A DNA stretch of 52,238 nucleotides from Candidatus Obscuribacter sp. (GTDB taxonomy: Bacteria; Cyanobacteriota; Vampirovibrionia; Obscuribacterales; Obscuribacteraceae): positions 1 through 52,238 of the forward strand of contig JADYXR010000129.1 of NCBI GenBank assembly GCA_021772095.1, given 5' to 3'. The translations under genes and the position numbers were made by a program. Shown here piece after piece: positions 45,601 through 52,238 of the stretch. The notes under the pieces are model-generated. The model had not been told where the DNA came from and did no database searches. It worked only from the letters and a program-made list of their open reading frames with translations. Position 1 is the stretch's first letter. Each line of letters begins with the position of its first letter.

Positions 45601-46198
45601 CAAGAAAGGTGTCGGGAAAACGCCTGGATCTTTGGCAGGTAGAGTGTCGTCCAATGCACGAGAGGATGAAGCGGCCAGGCAAGTTGATTCGGGCAGGCAG
45701 AGCATAGAGAGTGTGCGGGCTAAGAAAACCGACAAGAAGGCAACCATCAGCGCAAACAAAAAAACTGGTGGCAAGAAATCGGTAGGCGACGGTAAACAAA
45801 AGGAAGCTACTTTTGCTGATACCACCAACGGTGACGAAGGTGCGCAGCCGGATCTGACCGGACCGCCACCATTGGATATCGAAAAGGTAGTTAAATTCTA
45901 CGGGAAGAATAGTCTTAATGAGATTCTTGCCAGTTTTGTCGACGAACTGGAAGAATTGGTTCCGTCCATAGTTGACGAAGTCAAGCGTGGCGGTTATGAA
46001 ACAGTCGCACGCTTAGCTCACCAGCTCAAGGGGCTGGTTGCGGTTTTGTCCGCAGCCGAGTTGGGTGAGATCGCAAAACGATTGGAAATGGCTTGCCGTG
46101 AGGGTCGCGTTGCGGATATAAAAACGCAAACCGACGAGATGGTGCGCTCCAAAAAAGAGCTGATTAGTTTTATAAACAATTTTTTGTCGATCGATTAG
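42656..46198 (+). CDS. Hybrid sensor histidine kinase with PAS, receiver and HPt domains
   Basis: 1180 residues, no membrane segment. Three PAS domains (about 10-135, 150-260, 275-395) are followed by HisKA with His449 (SHEIRTP), HATPase (NLVSNAVKFT, DTGIGM, GGTGLGLSI), a degenerate receiver (about 685-805, without the N-terminal acidic pair), an intact receiver (about 830-960, Asp884 in LVLMDCQMP), a Lys-rich linker, and an HPt domain with His1122 (LAHQLKG). It senses cytoplasmic signals and could phosphotransfer within itself and to an external regulator, such as the receiver-GAF protein at 26726; that link is a guess. Confidence 0.9.
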   Translation: MAPNHPEDIYGESEFRILLDSVPAMVWYKDRHNRILNINKHAAEAIGLTVEEIIGKKTEEIYPDDAAKYYADDMEVMRSGKPKRRILEAVHRHDGETVWVSTDKIPYIKNGQVAGIIVFSTDISELKRAEDELRKIKFELESKVEERNKELATVNIFFTLSRELLCIANTKGYFTHLNPIWTERLGFSLEELYSRPYVDFVHPDDRQKTEGTTKDLNDLGEISNFENRYMTKDGGYRWLRWSAIVFGESVYAVAYDITDRKRVEQELTGINERFIDIGKHMPGIIYQFLIDKDGEASFPYLSEGCRDILGYEAHEIQKNSMLAFEVMDPEDGRMMMEKSQLAAKNLTKFQHEGRVVSPDGSVRYIRATSTPEKLENGDVLFNGLVMDITDLKLAQEEVRKLNRYLEERNENLTKINEELESMTQKWEQAYEKALEASKLKSEFVANISHEIRTPLSAVIGTSDLLLDTSLDSQQREYASTARDSAQSLFTIINDILDFSKIEAGKIDLENIDFELQNIVEGSVDFFIKDSTVKRLSLLTYVDPTLPRLVNGDPVRIRQVLINLVSNAVKFTAAGEILVRVVRSVESDENQPGGRINYVRFEVRDTGIGMPESVRQRLFTPFVQADGSTTRRFGGTGLGLSICKRLVELMDGVIGYESAVGQGSLFWFSIPLPSAQYVAQLPSHTPLKDQAVFLCGGSESTVAVVGSYVKAEGFHFHNATSIGGILYAMDNVAADGLTVHSVIVDGGHKASDPIHVIDAVRRDKRYKKTNLIFLVDVHEREASVIACERGADLCVYKPFRKTDLLSAIFFGKGGANLAGAAGPRTGAKRKVTETIRILVVEDNNLMRGLTIKQLEKFGIETDFATNGAEAVEKTCANEYSLVLMDCQMPMMDGFEATLEIRKREFVKGGHIPIIAMTAFAMAGDREQCIASGMDDYLSKPVTMEQLENMLEKWLSDVFSPLLLLQTESNTNLKALDSQKGETDKKGVGKTPGSLAGRVSSNAREDEAARQVDSGRQSIESVRAKKTDKKATISANKKTGGKKSVGDGKQKEATFADTTNGDEGAQPDLTGPPPLDIEKVVKFYGKNSLNEILASFVDELEELVPSIVDEVKRGGYETVARLAHQLKGLVAVLSAAELGEIAKRLEMACREGRVADIKTQTDEMVRSKKELISFINNFLSID

Positions 46199-46274
46199 AG
46201 CTTCACGCGAGCAGTGTTGGCCGAAGACGTCTATAATCGAGGCGTTGTGAGAGCGATTTACCAGGAACCCGCGC

Positions 46275-48701
46275 GTGTTAAAAATTGTCTTGACAATAGT
46301 GGCTTTGTTGATGCTTCTCACGCCATTGGTCGGCTGGTGGATGGCGCAGAGCAGCTTGCCCAAAGTGGACGGTGTTGCCGTCGTCCGATCGCTGCATAAA
46401 GAAGCGGCGATTGTTTCCGACGATCGAGGCGTGCCGTATATCTCGGCTTCATCCGAGATCGATCTTTATAGAGCCCAGGGATTTTGGACAGGTTCGCAAA
46501 GACTATTTCAAATGGATATGCTCCGACGTTTGGGTCGCGGCGAAATGTCCGACGTGTTCGGTCCGCATTGCTTGCCGCAAGACAAGCTCATGCGCCAGAT
46601 CGGTTTTGCTCGCGTCTCCAAAGAAGAACTGAAATTGCTTTCGTCCGATGCGAAAAAAGCGCTCGACGCGTATTGCCAGGGTGTCAATGAAGCGATCATC
46701 GACGGCGAATCACACAAGCCGATCGAGTTCTGGATGCTTGGGTACTATCCAACTAAATGGACGCCTGAAGATTCGCTCGTTGTGATGAAATATCTGCAGT
46801 ACGTTCAAGAAGAATCCTGGAGCCTCGATGATTTGCGCCAGAGAATTCTAAACAAAGTTGGTCCGCAAGTCGCGTCGCGATTGTTCGAAGAAAGCTTTCC
46901 TGCACCGGCAAAGGACGCGAAAACAGTCGGCTTCGTAAGCCCGAGTCTGGCTCCGCTTCTCGAGTTACCGGAGATTCCGGCAATCGCTCGCAAATGTCTT
47001 GAAACTTTGCCTGGTATCGGCAGTAATGGCTGGGTCGTTGCCGGGTCTGGTACCGATAATGGTGGCTGCCTGCTTGCACTCGATCGACATTCTCAGTTTG
47101 TCGAACCAAATATCTGGTACGCGTGCACGCTTTCAACCGGTGAATTCAAAGTTGCAGGCATCACAATGCCCGGCGTTCCCGGCGTGATGTTTGGTCGCAA
47201 CGCCGTTATGTCGTGGGGCGCAACCGCGTACAAAGCGGACACACAAGATTTGTTTATCGAACAATTCTCGAGCGAGTTTCCTAACAAGTACAAAACTCCT
47301 GAAGGCTGGGCAACCGCTCGCGAAGTGATTGAAGAGATTCCGGTCAAAGATACTTTTCAGCGCCAGGTGATCCGACACAAAGTTTTGATCACAAGACACG
47401 GACCAATTTTGATCAGCGGTGAAGGCATGGCCAACGCCGTTGCACTGGGCTGGAGCGGCACCGACATTGCCACTCCGCAATTCGAGGCGTATTATCGGCT
47501 CAACAGAGTTTCGGATTGGAATGGATTTCGAAACGTTCTGAGAAATTATCGCGGCGCGCCGCAAACATTTTTATTCGCAGACAAAACCGGCAACATCGGA
47601 TTGCAGGTCGCCGGAAATTTGCCTGAGCGCAAAGAATCCGAAATCACCAAGAAGCTCAGAGCAAGCGTGGTTCTGCCTGGCTGGACGGGCACTTATGATT
47701 GGACCGGCCGGTTTGAATACAATTCGATGCCAAACAGTTTCAATCCTAAAGAAGGATTTTTGGTGGCAAACAGTATGAATTTGCCGGGCTTTGAAAATCC
47801 TGCGACACCATATCCGGTGCAGCGCATTCAATCAGTTTTGGGCGGCTACAAACAATCCGGTCGGCGCCCGGGCCTTCCGGATATGGCTATTTTGCAGGGC
47901 GATGAGTATGCGCCGCTAGCTGCCATGGTCAAAGATACTTTGCAGAAAAACATAATCAAGCAAGAAGTAAATGATCAGATACAACTAAACGGTTTGCAGC
48001 TTCTCGACCAGTGGGACGGCTATCTGCGCAAACAGAGCGTCGCTGCGTCGGTGTATGAATCATTCATTCGAACCGTCGGTCGCCGGGTGTTGATGGGCAA
48101 AATGGGATTGCCGTTGACCGATCAGTATCTGCGCCGCTGGCCGCGCTGGAGCGTTCAGGTCGAACATATTTTGAGCCAGAAGAGTCTTGATTGGCTGCCC
48201 GCCGACGAGCGCAAATTCGACACCTTTATCGTGACTTCCTTCGGTCAGGCGCTCAGAGACCTGCGTTCGGTAGACGCTAAGGCAGAACTCGATCCCGCTT
48301 CCATGGGCTGGGATCGGTATCATAAAGTTACATTTCGCCATTTGCTCTTCGATGCAGAGCCAGACTGGGAAAACACCATCGGGCGTTTAATCGACATCGG
48401 GCCTGAGGGTGTTGGCGGAGACGCTGACACAGTCAACTCTTTCAACTACGATGCCTCGGGGGCGCCTGGCGAATTTAACTCGACTGTTGGACCCACAGAA
48501 CGGCTGCTCATCGATATGTCCGACGGTGAGAAGTTCTATGAAACGCAACCGCTTGGCCAATCGGGACATCTCATGTCACCAAACCGCTCCGATCAGCTAA
48601 AATCTTGGCTGCAGGCAAAACCGCTACCTGTCCCCTTCTCGGATGAGCAATCCGACCGGCAGCAACGGCACAAGGTGATCCTCACTCCTCAGGCTCCTTA
48701 A
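46275..48701 (+). CDS. Penicillin acylase family Ntn hydrolase, membrane-anchored
   Basis: 808 residues. An N-terminal hydrophobic anchor (about 1-24) precedes the alpha-chain region. The catalytic Ser250 lies in LPGIGSNGWVV, after which autocatalytic cleavage would release the beta chain; the beta region has GRNAVMSWGATAYKADTQDLF and LGWSGTD. Family enzymes cleave amides such as acyl-homoserine lactones or beta-lactam side chains. Substrate here is unknown. GTG 46275 has AGGA 8 nt upstream. Confidence 0.88.
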   Translation: MLKIVLTIVALLMLLTPLVGWWMAQSSLPKVDGVAVVRSLHKEAAIVSDDRGVPYISASSEIDLYRAQGFWTGSQRLFQMDMLRRLGRGEMSDVFGPHCLPQDKLMRQIGFARVSKEELKLLSSDAKKALDAYCQGVNEAIIDGESHKPIEFWMLGYYPTKWTPEDSLVVMKYLQYVQEESWSLDDLRQRILNKVGPQVASRLFEESFPAPAKDAKTVGFVSPSLAPLLELPEIPAIARKCLETLPGIGSNGWVVAGSGTDNGGCLLALDRHSQFVEPNIWYACTLSTGEFKVAGITMPGVPGVMFGRNAVMSWGATAYKADTQDLFIEQFSSEFPNKYKTPEGWATAREVIEEIPVKDTFQRQVIRHKVLITRHGPILISGEGMANAVALGWSGTDIATPQFEAYYRLNRVSDWNGFRNVLRNYRGAPQTFLFADKTGNIGLQVAGNLPERKESEITKKLRASVVLPGWTGTYDWTGRFEYNSMPNSFNPKEGFLVANSMNLPGFENPATPYPVQRIQSVLGGYKQSGRRPGLPDMAILQGDEYAPLAAMVKDTLQKNIIKQEVNDQIQLNGLQLLDQWDGYLRKQSVAASVYESFIRTVGRRVLMGKMGLPLTDQYLRRWPRWSVQVEHILSQKSLDWLPADERKFDTFIVTSFGQALRDLRSVDAKAELDPASMGWDRYHKVTFRHLLFDAEPDWENTIGRLIDIGPEGVGGDADTVNSFNYDASGAPGEFNSTVGPTERLLIDMSDGEKFYETQPLGQSGHLMSPNRSDQLKSWLQAKPLPVPFSDEQSDRQQRHKVILTPQAP

Positions 48702-48774
48702 CCGTTTCGCTCCTCGCGTTTTGATCTTGGGGATTTTTGGTTTTGCCGAATGCGGATCTGAAAAGGAACTAGAC

Positions 48775-50424
48775 ATGGTTAAAGCAGAAACAAAAACTAT
48801 TAAAGCAGCCGAAGTCGTGGCACTCAAGCGAGTTTTGGTCGCTGATCAAATCAGCGAACGCGGTCTTGAAATCCTTGGCGAAAAGCTTGACGTTACTTAC
48901 GATCCGAAAATAACTGCTGAACAATTATTGGAATCAATCGGCGAGTTCGATGCCCTGCTGGTTCGCAGCAGAACGCAAGCAACTGCTGAAGTGATCAAAC
49001 GCGGGACGAAGCTAAAGGTAATCGGCCGCGCAGGTGTCGGTGTCGACAACATCGACGTGAAAACCGCTACCGAAGCCGGAGTTCTCGTAGTCAATTCGCC
49101 GGAAGGCAATACCGCAAGTGCAGCCGAACATACAATCGCTTTGATGTTCTCTCTGGCACGTCAGATTCCAGCCGCGGATGCTTCGATGAAAACAGGCGCC
49201 TGGGAGCGCAGCAGATTTATGGGAGTCGAGTTGTTCAACAAGACACTCGGCGTAATCGGGCTTGGTAAGATCGGCAATCGCGTAGCGACAGCCGCTCTGG
49301 CTCTGGGAATGAAGGTCTTGGTATACGATCCATTCATCAGCGAAGAGCGCGCCAAGCAACTAAACGTTCAATCGGTTCCACTCGAAGATATCTGGTTGAG
49401 AGCTGATTTCATCACGATTCACACGCCGAAGACACCGCAAACTACAAACTTAATTAGTGGCGATGTTCTGTCGAGAATCAAACCGGGAGTGCGAATCATC
49501 AACGCGTCGCGCGGTGGAGTAGTCGACGAAGACGCGCTGGCCAAAGCGATCAAAGATGGTCGCGTTGCCGGTGCTGCACTTGATGTGTTTGTCGACGAGC
49601 CACCAAAAAATTCAGCGCTGCTCGAGTTGGGCGAGAAAGTGGTGCTCACACCGCATCTCGGTGCATCGACAGTAGAGGCGCAATTCAACGTTGCAATCGA
49701 TCTGGCGGAACAGATTAGAGATTACCTCTCTGATGGTATGGCGCGCAGCCCGGTCAATCTTCCCTTCATGCGTCCTGAAACGCTGAAGAGCCTCGGCAAA
49801 TACCTCGGGCTGGCTGAAGCCATGGGTGCTATCGCCGGAGAGCTCGGCACAGGAAGCGTGAAAGAATTCGAACTGATCACTTATGGTGGAATGGCTGCTA
49901 AGGAAACTGAACCACTGATAGTGGCAGCTCTCAAAGGTTTGTTCATGGGCAAGATGGAAGGCGTCACTTTTGTGAACGCTCAAATCGTCGCCAAAAATCA
50001 CGGCGTTGTGATTAGAGAAAGCCGCTCACCAGAGTCGGCGGAGCATCGTGATGGTATCAAAGTTTTGATATCGACAGATGGATCGGTTACTTCAATCGAG
50101 GGCACCGTTCTTGCGCACAACGATCCGATTATCACCAATATCAACGATCATCCGATCAACTTGACGCCGGCGAAGTACATGCTTTTCACCATGCACAAAG
50201 ACCAACCCGGCATGGTCGCAAAGGTGGCAACAGTGCTCGGCGAGCAGGACATCAACATCAGCACGATGAGCGTGGGACGCGTCGGTGTTAGAAAAGATGC
50301 AGTCATGGTTATGACTCTCGATGATCCACTGGATCCGAAAGTAGTGAGATTGATGAGTGAACAATCAGGCATTCACACTGCTCGATTTGTTTCGCTGGAT
50401 GCAATGTCCATGCCGCTTTCGTAA
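48775..50424 (+). CDS. serA: D-3-phosphoglycerate dehydrogenase
   Basis: First step of serine synthesis. ATG 48775 has AAAGGA upstream; the in-frame region before it is not similar to the family. NAD-binding GLGKIG, substrate residues RSRTQATAE, catalytic Arg in NASRGGV, Glu in VFVDEPP, and His in TPHLGAST. After the catalytic core come the ASB domain (about 320-450) and a C-terminal ACT domain (about 470-540, DQPGMVAKVATVLGE), so it is the long, type-1, possibly serine-regulated form. 549 residues. Confidence 0.96.
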   Translation: MVKAETKTIKAAEVVALKRVLVADQISERGLEILGEKLDVTYDPKITAEQLLESIGEFDALLVRSRTQATAEVIKRGTKLKVIGRAGVGVDNIDVKTATEAGVLVVNSPEGNTASAAEHTIALMFSLARQIPAADASMKTGAWERSRFMGVELFNKTLGVIGLGKIGNRVATAALALGMKVLVYDPFISEERAKQLNVQSVPLEDIWLRADFITIHTPKTPQTTNLISGDVLSRIKPGVRIINASRGGVVDEDALAKAIKDGRVAGAALDVFVDEPPKNSALLELGEKVVLTPHLGASTVEAQFNVAIDLAEQIRDYLSDGMARSPVNLPFMRPETLKSLGKYLGLAEAMGAIAGELGTGSVKEFELITYGGMAAKETEPLIVAALKGLFMGKMEGVTFVNAQIVAKNHGVVIRESRSPESAEHRDGIKVLISTDGSVTSIEGTVLAHNDPIITNINDHPINLTPAKYMLFTMHKDQPGMVAKVATVLGEQDINISTMSVGRVGVRKDAVMVMTLDDPLDPKVVRLMSEQSGIHTARFVSLDAMSMPLS

Positions 50425-50475
50425 AGTCGAGAATCTAACAGGCAATTGTGGTGTGCGGCTGATTAACGGTATTCG

Positions 50476-52238
50476 ATGAAAGCGCTTTACAGATTAGTTG
50501 TTTTAGCTCTTGCTCTAAGCTTTATCGGAAACGGCTTACTGCCTGTCTATGCGCAATTGAACGAGTCGGATCTGCCTCCGAATTTGCAGCCTTTTCGTTT
50601 GGGTAATACCAAAGATCCTCGCGATCTTCGGAATCAGAAACCAAACGAAAAGAAAACACTCGAAGATATTTTCAGAAAAGTCGATCCCAGAGCAATCGAG
50701 CCGCCACCGATGGACCTGTCGGCATCGCGGGTTCCGGGCTTGTCTGACAAGGCGATGATGCAACTGTCCATGAATTATTTCGTGTCGATACAGGGCGCGC
50801 CGTATAAGAAGATGTCGGATGTTTATGCTGAGAACAGGGCGGAAGGCAAGCCCAACTTTGTCACCGTAGACAGTATCATGCATCCGTACTTTGGTTTCGC
50901 TAACGGCATGTTGGCCAGTGCAATCGAAGAAGGCGTGATCAAAGATTTGCAAGTGCTGTTGAGGGCGATGCTGACCAGCTCTATCGCTGATTACCGGCGC
51001 ACTGAAGACGAAGAAGTCCGCGACGATATTCAGCGCAATTTAGCGTTTCTCTGCGTGGCGCTGAGACTGCTTGAACCAACTACAAAGCTGCCCGACATTG
51101 GTGGTGCATCACAGTTAGTCGACGCCGATTTTTCGCTGTTGGAAAGCGGCAAATTTGGCAAATCGCGAATCTTCAGTGTGGAAGAGGATTTCGGTACGTT
51201 TAAACCATGGGGTTTCATGGCTCAGCGACCGCGTTTGAAGCGCTTTTATACAGCCTATCAGTGGCTCTCGCGAATGGCGTTTCCACTGAGCAACAGTTCG
51301 AACAATACTCTTGATGGTGGTGGCAATACTTTTCGGCGAGCAGTCTTGTTGTATCGCAGTATCGTTCTTGCAAACACGGGCAAAGAGCCGGCTCTGGAGA
51401 AATGGAATCGTATCGCGTTGATGATGGCGATGACCGGATTCGATGCCAACGCCAGAAAGAAAACAATTATTCCGCCTGAACTTGCTCCTGTTTTAAGATC
51501 ATCGGAAACCGATTTTAATCGACTGCTGAATTCGCTTTCACAGCCATTCTTGCGAACAAAGTTGCTGCTATCTGTTCGAAATGCGCGGCCACTGGAATTG
51601 AATGCACGGTCGGTTTTTGAAATGGATTCCGCGTCTTCTAAAAGCAGCGATGACGTTGTTTTTCGATTCTTCCCGCTTGTCGATCCGCCGGAGATGGTTT
51701 GGCTTCGCGAAGAAGGTCATGATTACGTCGAAAACAACGAAGGTCCCAACAAGGTGCCGTTGGGATTGTTGTCGCTGCACGCGCATGGTGCGCAACAGGC
51801 GACCAATGTTTTGAACGAACAGCTTGATTCACTGGACAAGGGCTTGGCGAAGCGCGTTCCGCGATTGGAACGTCTGGTTAGAGCGCTCACTGCTGAGGAC
51901 GCCGGCAGCGATCGGCATTGGGGAATTGTTTCGAATCTCTGGCGTGCGAATCCTGATACTGTGCAACTGGCTTTGCGTACTGAAATGTGGATGAACAGGC
52001 AATTGGAAACGTCGCTTGCCGCCTGGATCGATAGTTATACTGCGTGCCTTGTGATCCCGCTTCTGGACCCGAACGCGCCGGCAGCTGCAGCGCCGGATGG
52101 TGGTGCAGGAGCACGTGCGGCAGGAACAGATGGTGCAGGACCAGGTGCGGCGGGAACAGGTGCTGCACGAAAAGACACTGCAGGAACCGGCACTGCAGGA
52201 ACCGGCGCTGCAGCTGCCGGCGCGTTCGGGTCCAGAAG
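50476..52238 (+). CDS. DUF3160-like exported protein, truncated by window edge
   Basis: 587 codons to the edge, continuing beyond it. ATG 50476 begins a signal-like N-terminus ending near PVYAQ (about 27). Residues about 100-450 match the DUF3160 pattern as I recall it: FVTVDSIMHPYFGFANGML, EEDFGTFKPWGFMAQRPRLKRFYTAYQWLSRMAFPL, LLSLHAHGA. It has no known catalytic residues. The last 50 or so codons are an Ala/Gly-rich low-complexity stretch (TAGTGTAGTGAA-like), which may be an insertion in the middle of the domain. It follows serA by 51 bp. Confidence 0.7.
   Translation, partial: MKALYRLVVLALALSFIGNGLLPVYAQLNESDLPPNLQPFRLGNTKDPRDLRNQKPNEKKTLEDIFRKVDPRAIEPPPMDLSASRVPGLSDKAMMQLSMNYFVSIQGAPYKKMSDVYAENRAEGKPNFVTVDSIMHPYFGFANGMLASAIEEGVIKDLQVLLRAMLTSSIADYRRTEDEEVRDDIQRNLAFLCVALRLLEPTTKLPDIGGASQLVDADFSLLESGKFGKSRIFSVEEDFGTFKPWGFMAQRPRLKRFYTAYQWLSRMAFPLSNSSNNTLDGGGNTFRRAVLLYRSIVLANTGKEPALEKWNRIALMMAMTGFDANARKKTIIPPELAPVLRSSETDFNRLLNSLSQPFLRTKLLLSVRNARPLELNARSVFEMDSASSKSSDDVVFRFFPLVDPPEMVWLREEGHDYVENNEGPNKVPLGLLSLHAHGAQQATNVLNEQLDSLDKGLAKRVPRLERLVRALTAEDAGSDRHWGIVSNLWRANPDTVQLALRTEMWMNRQLETSLAAWIDSYTACLVIPLLDPNAPAAAAPDGGAGARAAGTDGAGPGAAGTGAARKDTAGTGTAGTGAAAAGAFGSR

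Overview
The window looks like chromosomal DNA from a diderm (Gram-negative type) bacterium of roughly 50% GC. Gene content and style suggest the Vampirovibrionia/Melainabacteria side of Cyanobacteriota, possibly near Obscuribacterales: zinc-ribbon Ser/Thr kinases, kinesin-light-chain-like TPR proteins, a metzincin carrying an RLxxLExxVFG motif, a membrane-fused spermidine-synthase-like protein, and low-complexity acidic or Lys-tailed proteins. That placement is inference from style; the window has no rRNA or other marker that settles it. I found no tRNA, rRNA, CRISPR array or intact transposase.

Layout. 1-1.6 kb: a hairpin and two direct repeats resembling an IS21-type end, then a polytopic membrane protein that appears split over two frames, and a small exported protein. 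1.7-6.6 kb: aromatic amino acid genes, with aroC, aroB and pheA leftward and aroA divergent to the right. 6.7-13.1 kb: a patatin-like lipase, a membrane-anchored Ser/Thr kinase with an N-terminal Cys cluster, an orphan proteasome-beta/HslV-like Ntn hydrolase, an exported Gln/Pro-rich protein and a matrixin-like metalloprotease. 13.2-17.4 kb: an AbiTii-like protein, a small hypothetical, a multicopper-oxidase-fold protein that has lost most copper ligands, a tandem universal stress protein and a DinB-like protein. 17.9-23 kb: purB-malQ, an unknown protein and rsmG. 23-31.7 kb: a 1190-residue acidic protein with a J-like domain lacking HPD, a receiver-GAF response regulator and a 1258-residue membrane/spermidine-synthase-like/TPR protein. 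31.9-35.1 kb: an SbcC/Rad50-type ATPase with an unusual Ser-rich insertion and no sbcD beside it. 35.2-42.5 kb: envelope and TPR proteins, a C39-like peptidase, a zinc-ribbon pseudokinase followed by an eroded frame, and a GT-C-like membrane glycosyltransferase. 42.7-52.2 kb: a hybrid histidine kinase, a penicillin-acylase-family protein, serA and a DUF3160-like protein cut by the window edge.

How it fits together. Core metabolism (chorismate and phenylalanine synthesis, serine, purines, glycogen/maltodextrin use, 16S rRNA methylation) is interleaved with envelope, proteolysis and signalling genes. Several proteins keep a fold but have lost catalytic or ligand residues: the pseudokinase, the copper-poor cupredoxin protein, the HPD-less J-like domain, a degenerate receiver and a PheA with a degenerate ACT domain. 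A second recurring theme is short, degenerate tandem repeats (15-27 bp units, different at each locus) in non-coding gaps, often between convergent genes.
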